From Bombyx mori (lineage: Eukaryota > Arthropoda > Insecta > Lepidoptera > Bombycidae), in assembly GCF_030269925.1 (NCBI RefSeq), contig NC_085132.1:5664501-5728500 (forward strand): a stretch of 64,000 nucleotides of DNA, in the 5' to 3' direction. Positions 29,538 through 41,196 of the stretch are shown one piece after another (position 1 is the stretch's first letter; every line of letters begins with the position of its first letter). Made by a program: the position numbers and the translations under genes. The notes under the pieces are model-generated. The model was given only the letters and a program-made list of their open reading frames with translations. It made no database searches and was not told the DNA's origin.

Positions 29538-30170
29538 AATTGAATATGCAATTTCGAAAAGGGCACATGTCGCATATTTTATCAAATACATTTTTTTAAT
29601 ATACATGTAGTTTTGTGGCTTACCTACACCCATTGTTCGAAACCAATCCGTTAGTTTTTGAATTCTTACCACGGCAACACGGGTCGCGATTTGACGGTGC
29701 CGTCGCGATTTGACATCTGTCACTTTGTCTTGCTTCTCGAACGGGACGGTACCTGTATATTGACGGTCTACGCTAAAGTTGTGTATCATCGCTAATCCTT
29801 ATCCATTCCTGCCCCATACCCTTCTCCCTAAGTGATACGGCGTGAGAAGACGAAGGCATCGGTTCCGGTGAGTGATTGCATGATATTTTGTTAAAATAGT
29901 ACATACGGCGCCGCGAATCGCGGCACATGTTCGACGCGCACCTCGTGCTGGTTTCCGTAGCCCTAGGCTGCCACGAGGTCGCTGGGTTCGAATCGAACAC
30001 CCATTTTATAAGAATTCCAGTAATTTTCAATTGCTAATTAATACTAAAATATATCTCAAAAGTTAATATTTTAAATTTTACACTGCTTTAGAAAATAATC
30101 ATTTTTTTTTCATTTCCTGAATATTTTACATTTTCAGAGATGTGCCCTTTTCGAAATTGCGTATTCAATT
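29538..30170. mobile_element. Element bounded by 33-bp inverted repeats
   Basis: The left arm 29538-29570 (AATTGAATATGCAATTTCGA, AAAGGGCACATGT) and right arm 30138-30170 pair at 31 of 33 positions. The 567-bp interior is GC-richer and has a B-box-like GGGTTCGAATCG at 29983-29994. Open frames exist on the minus strand but have no recognisable domain. I take it as an uncharacterised inverted-repeat transposon; I see no clear target duplication. Confidence 0.55.
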
Positions 30171-30321
30171 AATCCGCAGGGGTCGCTCTGGGTATTTCTA
30201 CCGTAAAATAGCCATTCGATTTAGTCGGAAACTAACCTGTTTTCTCTATGTAATAGAAACTTTATTTCTCTAAATAAATTTTTCTATGGGTCGGGTAAAG
30301 GTGCCCGGAAGGAAGCAACGC

Positions 30322-30655
30322 CGTCGTGGCCTAAATGATAAAATGTCCGGTGCATTCGTATCTAGCGCTGCAACGGTGTTCGCATCCTGCAGACGGGTAC
30401 CAATTTTTCTAATGAAATACGTACTTAACAAATGTTCACGATTGACTTTCACGGTGAAGGAATAACGTCGTGTAATAAAAATCAAACCCGCAAAATTATA
30501 ATGTGCGTAATTACTGGTGGTAGGACCTCTTGTGAGTCCGCGCGGGTGGGTACCACCACCCCGCCTATTTCTGCCGTGAAGTAGTAATGCGCTTCGGTTT
30601 GAAGGGTGGGGAAGCAGTTGTACTGTAAAACTGAGACCTTAGAACTTATATCTCA
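30322..30655 (+). mobile_element. Bm1-type SINE with head, ending in a fold-back
   Basis: tRNA-like head at 30322 (CGTCGTGGCCTAAATGATAA), palindrome, body to TTAGAACTTATATCTCA. The next bases (30658-30679, GAGATATGAATTCTAAGGTC) are the inverse of the last ones, so the copy ends in a short self-complementary turn instead of its normal tail. Confidence 0.88.
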
Positions 30656-30985
30656 AAATGAGATATGAATTCTAAGGTCAAGGCAGCTGTCTACTAAGCC
30701 TTCGTCATTTAATGGTATTTCAAATTTACATTTATATTGTTAGATGTTACCAAGCAAACAATAATGTTATGAATATGAAAGTAGCTCTATGTGTATGTTA
30801 CCTTTCACGCTCAAACAACTGGATCGATTTTAACCTAATCCGTAAATAATTTGAGCCCTAGGAAATATTAAATATTGGAATATTAAAGTTTCAGATTTGC
30901 TACCTTTCAGTCGGGTCTTTTTCCACGCGATGTAAAGCATAGTTCACGTACATGAAACTACAGATAAATTAATAAATGAATATAA
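30656..30985. other. no gene recognised
   Basis: AT-rich spacer; the first 25 bases are the inverted Bm1 piece. Confidence 0.4.
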
Positions 30986-31630
30986 AACTTATTTATGCGA
31001 CCATTTTAAAGAGAATAACGCTATATTGCCTCATCAAGACAATGTAAGATACCTGGGAATGCACTTGGCCCGCCGCCTAACATGGAAACACCACATCCAA
31101 ACTAAGAGACAGGAACTAAACATCCGATACAAAAATCTCCATTGGCTGTTGGGACGTAACAGGAAGCTGAGTGTTGACAACAAACTTTTAATTTACAAAG
31201 TTATCCTTAAGCCAGTTTGGCTGTACGGAATCGAATTATGGGGTAGCGCCTGCAATTCGAATATCAGCATAATACAAAGAATGCAAAACTGTATCTTGCG
31301 CTCCATAAGTGGTGTTCCGTGGTTGGTCACAAACACTGAAATACACAGAGAACTAGGGATGCCTACAATAATGCAGGAAATCGTAAAATTTAAACAAAAA
31401 CACCACGAAAGATTTGGAAAAGCACCCAAACAATCTGGCTGCTGCCTTGAAAAAACGAAGTTACGGTAAACAGCTCAAGAGAAAAGACGTCATATAGTTC
31501 AATGACAGATATTAAATTTAGAGTAGATGGCTCGCTGGAGTCACGCTCTTACTGACTTAGAAAATTTCAACGCATCTAATAAAAGTACTGGATACTGATT
31601 GTAGATAAAAAGAGAAAAAAAAAAAAATTA
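30986..31630 (+). pseudogene. Jockey-like LINE, C-terminal part of reverse transcriptase, 5'-truncated
   Basis: A 147-codon frame (31026-31469) reads VRYLGMHLARRLTWKHHI, then LYGIELWGSACNSNI, IIQRMQNCILRSISGVPW and TEIHRELGMPTI. These are the ordered motifs after the RT palm in jockey-clade ORF2 (YLG-x-x-L-D-x-x-L-x-W, Y-x-x-x-L-W-G, R-x-Q-N-x-x-L-R). The frame also extends upstream to about 30990 without a start. A poly(A) tail at 31613-31629 (AAAAAGAGAAAAAAAAAAAA-type) follows. It lacks the catalytic palm, so it is inactive. Confidence 0.85.
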
Positions 31631-31843
31631 AGGAGCACCTCAAATGTGTGTAAAACATTGTCTAAACGTCAAGAAGACGAATATAGATTTAAGTTTAAAC
31701 TTAATAGGAATTTTCCTAAAAAAAAAGGAGCGCCTACTTTCTGTTTTTTTTTTGTGTCGGGAGGCTGGGAAACTTTGCTTTGAGTGGTATTATGCAAGAG
31801 ATGTGCACAAAATTATAGCACATGCTTATTGGTTACTATAACC

Positions 31844-32047
31844 TTTTTTTCCGGGCCGGGGCATGAACTTCCTTCGAGGTCCCTGCGTCCAGGGGGCGCG
31901 CGGGGTATGTGGGACTTCACGATCTGCAAGTGTTTAGAGCAGACCGCGGGCCTAAGGAGTTTTGGGGTCCTACCGCACTAAACGACTCCCCTGCACTCTT
32001 ACACGTCTGATCTCCGTTCGGGGTCAGAGCCCGGTCAGAGTAGGGGA
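31844..32047 (-). mobile_element. LINE/SINE 3' end, antisense, with 16-bp target duplication
   Basis: Flanked by ATTGGTTACTATAACC (31828-31843) and ATTGGTTACTATTACC (32048-32063), differing by one base. The plus-strand poly(T) at the left edge is the element's poly(A) tail. The body is strikingly GC-rich (GGCGCGCGGGGTATGTGGGA, CCCGCACTAAACGACTCCCC-type) against the AT-rich host. Family not named. Confidence 0.8.
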
Positions 32048-32300
32048 TTGGTTACTATTACCTACATTGACTCGTAATGTTGATAATATCAGATTTATAT
32101 TATTAGCTATCATAGAATTTAAGATATCTACCATAAGCCTAACCTTTTTCTCGATAAGTTTGTATTTATACAAGTGGATATGGAATAATGTTTGGATCAT
32201 CGGTGTACCGAGTGAAAACGGCCGCTGTGTAAGATTTTTCTTTTTAGTTGTCATTCAAAAGAATTTTCCATTTAAAATATTAAATGTTGTTATCTTCTTT

Positions 32301-32612
32301 TCCCTACCTATGTTGATAACCTTGAGAGGCTATTTCAGCTTTACCCTAGCGTGTAGGTGAGGTCTCGGGGCTCAAGCCGGAAGTGTTATTAAGACTGGCC
32401 CTAGCAAGGGCAGTGCTTTGCAGAATCTACCACCGGATCGGAAACGCAATCCACTCAGTGAGCCGTGTTTATGTGTTAATTTACTCGTCGAGCCTTTCGT
32501 CACAAGCGAAGGGTTCGGCGAGGACGATGACCGATGCTTGAGGTTCTTAAAAGCACCGTTAATGGATCGGGAGGATCCGTAATGAGGTGTTCAGGGCTAC
32601 TTCGACTGTATG
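32301..32612 (+). mobile_element. LINE 3'-UTR family A
   Basis: GAGAGGCTATTTCAGC, CGGGGCTCAAGCCGG, CCACCGGATCGGAAACGC and AAAGCACCGTTAATGGATCG in standard order; a deletion removes the GAGAAGATCC segment. Confidence 0.65.
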
Positions 32613-33044
32613 TATTGTATGTATACCTATTGCTATCCTATTCTTAGTTTGCTTTTATATGAAAATCTCGTTCATGTTTAAAACACTACACTATCGATAT
32701 CTGAAATATTTTGCATACAATAATAACTTATGGAAACGCGAACACAGGATGCCTTTTATCTCAGCCGATCAAAGAGCTCCCAAGGAATAACAAATCCCGT
32801 TTTATGAATACCCCCGAGGATATAAAAAATGAAAATCGCTTATTTGAAAAGCGTTTTCATTTTGACTTTAAAAACGGGGATGTTGAAAAGCTCATTTAGT
32901 TTTTACGGGAATTGTTTTGGTTTATTGTGATGAGGTAGATGTTTTCCGATTAAGCCGTTTGGAAGATTCTGATCGGAAGGTAGTAACCGTAGTTTATTAA
33001 TTATGTAAATATGTGACGAAAATAATGAGAAGGCGAGAAATTAC
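32613..33044. other. no gene recognised
   Basis: Two overlapping short frames, no support for either. Confidence 0.4.
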
Positions 33045-33468
33045 TTTTTTTTCTCTTGTTGCATAGGTTGGTAGACGAGCTCACAATCCACCTGGTGTTA
33101 AGTGGTTACCGAAGATCATAGACATCTACAACGTAAATGGCGCTACATACCTTGATATATTTGTTCTAAGGTCTCAGTATGGTTACAACGGCTGCCCCAC
33201 CCTTCAAAACGCATTACTGCTTCATGACAGAAATAGGCAGGGTGGTGGTATCTATCCGTGCGGACTCACAAGAGTTCCTACCACCAGTAATTACGCAAAT
33301 TATAATTTTGCGAGTTTGATTTTTACTACACGATGGTATTCCTTCACCGTGGAAGTCAATCGTGAACATTTGTTAAGTACGTATTTCATTAGAGAAATTG
33401 GTACTTGCCAGCGGGATTCGAACACCAGTCCATCGCTACATACGAATGCATCGGGCGTCTTATCGTCG
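33045..33468 (-). mobile_element. Bm1-type SINE, antisense, nearly full length
   Basis: Poly(T) to GGGCGTCTTATC; keeps the B-box region (GGGATTCGAACACC) but ends within the A box. Confidence 0.92.
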
Positions 33469-35175
33469 AATTTAAAAATGTAGCAAATGTATTATAAGCT
33501 CTTTAGCCATCTATTCTACAACGAAACTAATATTTTTACAAAATACCATGAATATACTATAAATAGTGGAAACAGTTGTGCAGAATTTGGGTCTTAACGA
33601 CCCGTGTAAGCAAGATAAGATGCTCTCCATTATTGTACCACTAAAAGGGTTGTAATAACACCGTCCCAACATATTACGCATATGATTTAATTACGAAAGG
33701 ATTATTTCAGGCATTATATTATCATTGGCTGCTTTTGAATGAATTCTATTAACGTGAATAGTTGCGATAGATTTATTTATGATAATAAGAGATGAAAATG
33801 TGTGAGCTTTTCATCCAGAATCTAAAGTTTTGTTATTGCCTGTACGGGTTAAAGAACTCATGGATCACCCGGTGCCAAGTATGAGATCTCACATATATGA
33901 CTATCCTTCATCACGTCAATCCAGCCATCCATCTTGGTGCATAAGATCGAAGTCTTAATTGTACAGCATTATGGCAGTTTCATAGTTAAAACTGGAACAC
34001 ATCGTCTTCTCGCATTAAAACTGTATAATCTCAAAACTTACTAATTTTACAGGCGAGTGTATTAAAGGTTTAACATGTGATATTTTTAATATTAATCATC
34101 TTTGCAATATTAATTTTTTTATTTTTTACCAGTTACATTATTTGTCTTTTAAAGTAAGATAAAATTATGTATTAATTTTGTTAATAGTAGTCAAAACATA
34201 GGTAAATAAAAAAAATAAAAAACTAGAACTAAACTACGCTCTTTTAACAGTATTTATGAGTAAAATATTGATGATACCAAATGATTATTAACTCAATTAA
34301 CTCAATTTCGAATATTTTTGGAAACTATATATACACTTTTAAAGCGAAAGGACGACACATTATATGTAACTGCTTCGGGACAGGTATAAACAAGGTGCTA
34401 TAACCCTACTGCTAGCTACCCACGCTACGCACAGCATGGCCTTGTAGCGTGCAACATTGGCATTTTGGGTCGCACTCGGGTGTCATCGGGGGCGGTCGGA
34501 ATTTCCGAACACGCAGGTGTCCCCTGACGTAATGACAAGATGATTCGCGCGCCGATTTAAGTTCAATATAAAATCGAAATTTTTGTTTAATTTGTATTTT
34601 CTAGTGCCTAGCGTTATTTACTCCTTTTTTAGTTTATATTTTAATATTGTACACATACATCTAAATATTATAGATATAATTGAAATAGGGTGGTTGACTT
34701 TTATAATTATATTCCGAGTGAAAATTTCCCGCGAATATGGAGAACAAATAACGAACCGCCTACCACAAGTATAAAACCTCATAAGTAGCAAAGTGTTCCC
34801 TTTGAAATTACTAAGTTCAATGGTAACGTGTCTTCAGATTTGGCAAAACGCTAACGCCATTATGGGAAATTGACCATTTATCAGTTTTTTATCGTAGGCG
34901 ATGAACTTGAGTGAGATGTTATAAACCGGTCTAAGAAATATTTTTGGGTGTAGTGGCTATTTGTGACGTCACAGCTTATTTCCGAAAACAGATCTGTGAC
35001 ACATAGATTTCGAAAACAGAATACCAATGATATTGGCTAAGCACAGCTATTTCTTATTTTCTTCTCGATTGGTGATTCTTCTGGTGATTGAATAAAACCC
35101 AGTAGTTCGAACCAAATACATACCTAATAGAACTACAAGAGTACTATAACTGTGATTTTTAATTGCTTACGCCAT
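33469..35175. other. no gene recognised
   Basis: 1.7 kb. A diverged piece at 33830-33960 (TTATTGCCTGTACGGGTTAA, CACCCGGTGCC) may be an old family B or Bm1 trace. A GC-richer patch at 34380-34530 has no recognised match. Confidence 0.4.
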
Positions 35176-35639
35176 TTTTATTTTATTGCTTAGATGGGTG
35201 GACGAGCTCACAGCCCACCTGGTGTTTTTGGGTAGTGGTTACTGGAGCCCATAGACATCTACAACGTAAATGCGCCATCCACCTTGAGATATAAGTTCTA
35301 AGATCTCAGTATAGTTACAACGGCTGCCCCACCCTTCAAACCGAAACGCATTACTGCTTCACGGCAGAAATAGGCAGGGTGGTGGTACCTGCCCGCGCGG
35401 ATTCTCAAGAGGTGCTGTTCAATCAAAATATGAAGATTAGAATGATATTGTAATATTGTAATGGTAACACCTAAGTTCTAAGTGGCTAATTTTAAGTTTG
35501 GCTCTTGGCAACACTCTCTTCCGTTCCAGCCTTATACGCCCGTGCATGGCAAGTTGTAATTTAAATTAATAAAATAAGAATAAACGTAAATATTCAATAT
35601 ACGAGCCTGTATTTTATTTATACAGGTGCTACCACCAGT
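35176..35639 (-). mobile_element. Bm1-type SINE, short class, antisense, split by a solo LTR
   Basis: Left part 35176-35415 ends AAGAGGTGC and the right part resumes GGTGCTACCACCAGT at 35625, the normal short-class end. An extra GTTTTTGGGTA is present at about 35223-35233. Confidence 0.92.
35416..35624. mobile_element. Solo LTR nested in a Bm1 SINE, 5-bp target duplication
   Basis: 209 bp, starts TGTTCAATC and ends TTATTTATACA, with GGTGC at 35411-35415 and 35625-35629. AATAAAATAAGAATAAA supplies a polyadenylation signal, so the LTR reads on the plus strand. TG/CA ends and a 5-bp duplication fit Gypsy, BEL or Copia types; no internal sequence remains, so it arose by LTR-LTR recombination. 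Confidence 0.85.
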
Positions 35640-36145
35640 AAAAAAACATTTCCAAGAAAAAAACTTTGTCCCTATTTAGCAAGCAGTAACTTGCGAACTA
35701 CCAACTAGGTTTGCTTTGTTGGTGGTAAAGAACAGAATTTCTAAAGTGCCTCAAGTTTAGGTTCGACGTAAACACTTACGGAACAAAGGCAATTAACAAG
35801 TCCCCGGAGGAAAACCGCGTCAACGGTAAAAACTCAATCTAAAGTTCGGAATTAAAATTAATTTTTTAAGGGCGTCTATTCACTAAAGTTTGCGAATTCT
35901 AGAAGATTAGATTATTTACGTGAACGAGTTATTATGTTCTTTGTGTATTTCGATAAGCGTTTTTATTTGATTTCGCCAATTTTAGTGACAAGGATAATAT
36001 ATGGGATTTGTAAGTTAAGTTAATAGATAAAAGATGACTTCATTTTCGCTAAGCCCTACGTCGGATTCATTCGTTTTGAACATTTTTCTGTCCAATTTCA
36101 ATCTAGCTGGTACCTTACGTGTCTATTTCTTTCATGCCTATTTTT
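35640..36145. other. no feature recognised
   Basis: Spacer without identifiable content. Confidence 0.4.
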
Positions 36146-36325
36146 GTCGCGAACCACTAATGCGTTTCGCTTTGGAGACTGGGCAGCTGCTACACTATAA
36201 AATTGAGACTCAAAACTCACTTTGAAATGTTGGTGGCGGCGGTTTTATGATGTTGGTGTCTACGGGCTCCAGTAACCACTTAAGACCAGGTGAGCTTGAG
36301 CTTATCCAGAAATCTAAGTAACAAA
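36146..36325 (+). mobile_element. Bm1-type SINE, strongly diverged
   Basis: ACTAATGCGTTTCGCTTTGG, TGGTGGCGGCGGTTTTATG, GGCTCCAGTAACCACTTAAG and GGTGAGCTTGAGC keep the element's order. Confidence 0.7.
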
Positions 36326-37590
36326 AGAAAAAGGAACTAAGTGAGATGACTTTTTGTTGGCCTTCTTGCTGATCTCAATTGTGTAAGATAGTGAATACTT
36401 AGGCGGAAACCCTAGAAGGTACCCTACACAAAGGTATGTAAATTATTTTTATTTTGTTATTTTAGTGCCTTTTGAAATGTTTCAAACGGCTAATAAATGT
36501 ATTAAATTAAGCAATTAGTATTTAGTATCTAGCATTACGAAATAAGGGATAAGCGTTAGACATTAAGGCGCAATTCTAAAAGAGTACAGGTTTGAGAAAA
36601 TGAAACAAAGTCATGGCACGTGGCTTCTCGGATTCTTCCAAAAATCCACTGAAGCCTCAGTCAATTCCCACTATTCAACTGTGACGTTATTTCATCTCAT
36701 GTCATCTTATTTCATTCAATTTCATTTCATTTAATGCCAATCGATTGCGATTTCAGATTAAATATGGCTGGCTTTTAGGTGATGAAGTATTTGTTACACT
36801 GATATAAATATATTACAAGTGCTTTTTTTTGTTATTCCTACTTACATAGACTGATTGAAATGAGCTCAAAGCCATGACATGATATTAATGTCTGGTGCAA
36901 CTAAACATAGTTTATATCGTCTCAAATTCAGGCCTCTGGTTGAGATTTTAAATATATTGAAGTTGATTTACGCTTCAACGAAACCGAATAAAAAAACAAA
37001 CAGGAATATTTACAGTAATTTATTAGAGAGGAAAAATCGAATATTCAAAGTCAAACTTTCCCTTTTCTTTGAATTTCGTAAATGGGGCCTTATTTTAAAA
37101 TTGAGATACGTTTTCTTGTTATAATTTAATTAAGACAAGGGGCTTAGTCTGCCGACGCGGATGGAATACATCTTGTTATCCCGCCCAACATCCTTAATTG
37201 CTTTCCGCCTGCTTGCCTGTTGCTACTATTAGTGTGGTAAAATTATTTTTAAAGAGAGCTATTTTTAGATGACTTTTAAAGGCTTATATTGGATTTCTTA
37301 TTAACAACTTTATTCTTGGTTTATAAACAATAATGAAATTTTGTTCTGCGTAATGTTGATAAAGTAGGCGTGTGATGTAATGGGAGACGATGTGCAAGCT
37401 GAGGAAAGTGGAGCGTATCAAGATCTTTGAGCTCCAATGTAAAATTCTTTTAGCATAGTACTTTCATCTGTCAGACTTTTTGTTCGTAGATAATGTTATA
37501 ATCTTTCTGCTGTGGAAGAATCAAGGGTTGCAGTTTGAAGGGTGGGATATTATACAATAAAAGTGAGGTATATGAAGCCTCAAGAAAGCT
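36326..37590. other. no gene recognised
   Basis: 1.3 kb AT-rich. TTTCATTTCATTTAATG-like low complexity at 36690-36740; the frame at 36879 lacks support. Confidence 0.45.
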
Positions 37591-38245
37591 CACTGCCAAC
37601 CCATAGACGTGTTTGAGATGTGGTGCTGGAGGAAATGGCTCGGGACTTATTGGAGAGAACACAGAACCAACGAATGCATTGTTACCGAGCTCAAGATTCC
37701 GATGCGCCTCAGCACTATATGCGCGCGGAGGAGTTTCGAGTTCTTTGGACACATTGCCAGAAAGAGAGGTGACAATTTAGAGAAGGTGCTGGTACCAAGC
37801 AAGGTATGCGGAAGAAGTTTTGTGGTAAGACTTCTTGTGAGTCCGCACGGGTAGGTACCACCACCCTGCCTATTCCTGCCGTGAAGCAGTAATGCGTTTC
37901 GGTTTGAAAGGGCAGCCGTTGTAACTATACTTGAAACCTTAGAACTTATTATCTCAAGGTGGGTGGCGCATTTACATTGTAGATGTATATGGGCTCCAAT
38001 AACCAGGTGGGCTATGAGCTCATTCACACATTTAAGCAACAAAAAAAAACAAAGAAGGTTCAGAGGCAGAAGTCCAATGGGTTGGCCGGACTAGATAGGT
38101 CTACTCTTAATACTTCAGAACACGTTGCTACCCACACAGCTGAGGATAGGTAGGAGCTGCGCAGGATTATCCAGGACAAATTTATTAGAGGAGGCCACAA
38201 CCCTCAGTATTGAGGATTATCGACACAAGGAGGAGGACATGTGGG
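37591..38245 (+). pseudogene. RTE-like LINE C-terminal region, interrupted by a Bm1 SINE
   Basis: The frame from 37609 reads MWCWRKWLGTYWREHRTNE, then FFGHIARKRGDNLEKVLV up to 37815, the typical RTE-type sequence after the RT (A-F-E-M-W-C-W-R, F-x-G-H-x-x-R). The Bm1 copy at 37821-38049 breaks it. It resumes at about 38055 with RGRSPMGWPD and later RSCAG and ends near 38245 with CAACCCTCAGTATTGAGG. Confidence 0.8.
37821..38049 (+). mobile_element. Bm1-type SINE inserted in an RTE LINE ORF
   Basis: TGTGGTAAGACTTCTTGTGA to AAGCAACAAAAAAAAA. GAAGAAGTT before and AAGAAGGTT after look like the target duplication. Starts two or three bases inside the common short-class start. Confidence 0.9.
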
Positions 38246-38949
38246 GGCATTCACAATGTGTTGCCTACAGGTTCCGGTAGTTATGTACTTTAGATGTAAT
38301 TTGAATATGTCCAAAAGCTGCAGATATCTCCAGTTTCATTTTAAGCATAATACTCTTCTATCTTTATTTTCTTATTGTGGTTAAAATGTAGTGAAGTTAG
38401 TAAAATGTCTATACCGTACGACAATTCGTAAAATATTCCTCCATTATTCAGATTGAAATGCATTATTGAAACTCATGCTTGTCCTTTTATTATAATGACT
38501 GCTACTACCCGAAGAAGTATTGTGATATATCTATCTATATATCTATAGTTTTAGAAAAAAAAATCTAACCCATTTCGGTCACATATTTTTAAACTAAATT
38601 GAAAGGTTAATGTTGTTACGGATTTCAGCGCAAATAAAATTATAATTATTGGAATAAGCCGTGCTGATTCTTAATTAATTTGTAAGCTATGTTTCAAAAA
38701 TATTTCAGGTTCGCAAAATGTTCAAAATTGTCTTTTTGTATTTGTTGTCTAAAGAAAATGTGTCATTTTTATGTGGGAGTTTCTTCTTCTTCTTTTGTTT
38801 TATTAATTACATTTATTTTATGAAAAAATATCTAAAGCTCGTAAATAGCTACTGAATGAAAAAAAGCCGTTAGACAAACAGGTGAAAAATTACTAGAGCG
38901 AATTGTCTTTTATTATTTGTAGATAGATTCTCACGACTATTTATCTATA
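38246..38949. other. no feature recognised
   Basis: AT-rich spacer. Confidence 0.45.
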
Positions 38950-39166
38950 TCTATACTAATATTATAAAGAGGAAAGATTTGTTTGTTTGTTTGTTTCGAA
39001 TAGGCTCCGAAACTACTGGACCGATTTGAAAAATTATTTTTCCATTAGAAGCCGACATTGTCCCTGATGAACATAGGCTACTTTTTTTTTCATTTTTTTT
39101 AATTTTATTTTTTTGGTTTCATGTCTGTTTTAATGTTTCCGAAGCGAAGCGAGGGCGGGTCGCTAT
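38950..39166 (+). mobile_element. Non-autonomous Helitron (family ending GGCGGGTCGCTAG)
   Basis: TCTATACTAATATTATAAAG to GCGAGGGCGGGTCGCTAT; the terminal CTAG is changed to CTAT, otherwise near-identical to 23205-23420. Confidence 0.82.
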
Positions 39167-40137
39167 TGATATTATATTCTCATTCGGGGCTAATACTCAG
39201 TAGCTCACTAAATTTAATTTAAACTTCCCAATTAGTATTGGGCACAAACCAACATACTTGGGCGGGGGTAAGATAACGAACTCACGATATTCAAGTAGTT
39301 AAAATGGTGGTTGTACGAGTATGTATAATGAAGTAATTTTATTTCTTGGAATGAAAACAGTATTATTAATTTTAATATACTGTTTTGACGTTAGAAATGT
39401 TTACCTTACACGGATAGTTGTAGATGATGGTAATGTAAATGTTCTTAAGATCCGAGATATCAGGTACAAAGGCGAGCTTAAATCATTCACGAGTTTTCTT
39501 CTATAAAAAGTATACAAAATGGAAAATGATTATATATATATATAAAGATTTAAGGATAAGATTGCCGGTGTATTCGCATCCAGCAATCCATGTTGTTGTT
39601 CAAATCCTCATTATCTTTCTGATAAAATACGTATTTCTAAAATTTTGGCGACTTATTTCTATGACAAAGGCATGACGTCGTATAATATTAACGAAAATGA
39701 AATTTCCAAAATTTTTATTTTTTTTAGGAGTTTTAAGATAAATAGAAGTGACTTGTCGACAGGTATTGTCGTCAGAAATCATATACAAACACTCACGCTT
39801 GGTATTATGAAGAATGTAACAGAGTAAAAGGAACAAAGTAGCTGTTACGACATGGACGAATCTTCAGCCACTTCACCGCAGCCCTTAATTCAGACACGTG
39901 TTCACCCTACATTTTTGCGTAACGTTAACTAAATAGGACATTATAAAGAGTCCTCAATGAGTCTCTGAGGTCACGTTTATTACCTCTAAGTCTCAAGTTT
40001 TGTCCATAACTTGGGGTTTTAGCACAGTAAATAAATACTCATTTAAGGTAATGACATATCCGTCCTTAGGGCTGGAAGCGAACCATTTGAAGTAGTTATG
40101 TATGTTTGTTAAATTTGTGTTCAAGAAAATGTGTCTA
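39167..40137. other. no gene; old Bm1 head at 39541-39690
   Basis: AAGGATAAGATTGCCGGTGTATTCG...GTTCAAATCC...AAAATACGTATTTCTAA follows the tRNA-like head and linker of Bm1 but is heavily mutated. The overlapping frames of 60-78 codons are chance. Confidence 0.5.
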
Positions 40138-40521
40138 TCTAATATATAAAATTCTCGTGTCACAATGTTCGTTCCCATACTCCTCTGAAACCGCTTGACC
40201 GATTCTCATGAAAATTTTTATGCATATTCAGTAAGCCTGAGAATCGGCTACTATCTATTTTTCATACCCCTAAGTGATTAGGGTTGTCCACCCCTAACAT
40301 TTTTTTTTTTATTTGGACATTTTTTTTTGTTATAATGTGTCGTGGTTGAATGAGGTTTTGTTATTTTTATTATATATTCCCTCATCGTTCACAGCACTAC
40401 ATACCTCTTTCACTCATTTTCCACATCCTTACACACTTACAATAAGTTAGTTTTTTTTTATAGACTAGAAATTCCCTAGAAATCTTATATATGGCAAAAC
40501 AATGTTTGCCGGGTCAGCTAG
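40138..40521 (+). mobile_element. Non-autonomous Helitron (family ending GCCGGGTCAGCTAG)
   Basis: TCTAATATATAAAATTCTCG to TTTGCCGGGTCAGCTAG between A and T. 384 bp, no coding region. Confidence 0.8.
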
Positions 40522-40734
40522 TGTTTATATAAAATATTCATGTATTCATGATTATTAAACACGCACACATTTTACACCTTTAAAGTAAAGAAGATAATAT
40601 TCAGAGATATTTGGAGATCAAAGAGTAAGAGCGATATTTACAGATAGACGAGAGATATTCAGAGATAGACAGGCAGATTACACAAATAGATTCAGTGTCC
40701 CAAAAAAAAAATTGGTGTCAAATAAGCGTGATAC

Positions 40735-40853
40735 AGTTACCGGTAAGCAGCGGCTTGACTTTACCCCAGGCATTGATGACGTCCATGGTTACCACTCACC
40801 ATCAGATGGGCTCTATGGTCGTTTGCCTACAAGAGCAATAAAAAAAGTAGTAA
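40735..40853 (+). mobile_element. Repeat family B 3' end
   Basis: GGTAAGCAGCGGCTTGAC, GGTTACCACTCACCATCAGA, TTTGCCTACAAGAGCAATAA then poly(A). Sense copy of the family at 9851. Confidence 0.65.
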
Positions 40854-40951
40854 TTATTTATGAGTTCGTACTCCAGTTGTTATTTTGAAAACAATTTAAG
40901 GAGTCTTCAGTTTTTTTGATGAGCAAAAACTTCAATAATAAAATTACATAA

Positions 40952-41196
40952 TTTTTTTTTTATTGCTTAAATGGCTGGACGAGTTCACAGCCCACCTGGT
41001 GTTAAATGGTTACTGGAACCCATAGACATTTATAACGTAAACGCCCCTTCCACCTTGAGATATAAGTTCTAAAGTCTCAGTATAGTTACAACGGCTGCCC
41101 CACCCTTCAAGCCGAAACGCGTTACCGCTTCACGGCAGAAATAGGCAGGGTGGCGGTACCTACCCGTGCGGACTCACAAGAGGTCCTACCACCGGT
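40952..41196 (-). mobile_element. Bm1-type SINE, short class, antisense
   Basis: Poly(T)ATTGCTTAAATGG to CCTACCACCGGT; AAATTA lies on both sides. Confidence 0.92.

Noticed and set aside
31193..31429. 78-codon minus-strand frame
   Set aside because: Shadow of the jockey-like RT frame on the plus strand.
31962..32360. 132-codon plus-strand frame
   Set aside because: Crosses the boundary of an antisense GC-rich retroposon stub into AT-rich spacer and then another repeat, so it cannot be one gene.
37647..38042. 131-codon minus-strand frame
   Set aside because: Shadow of the RTE pseudogene and the Bm1 copy inserted in it.
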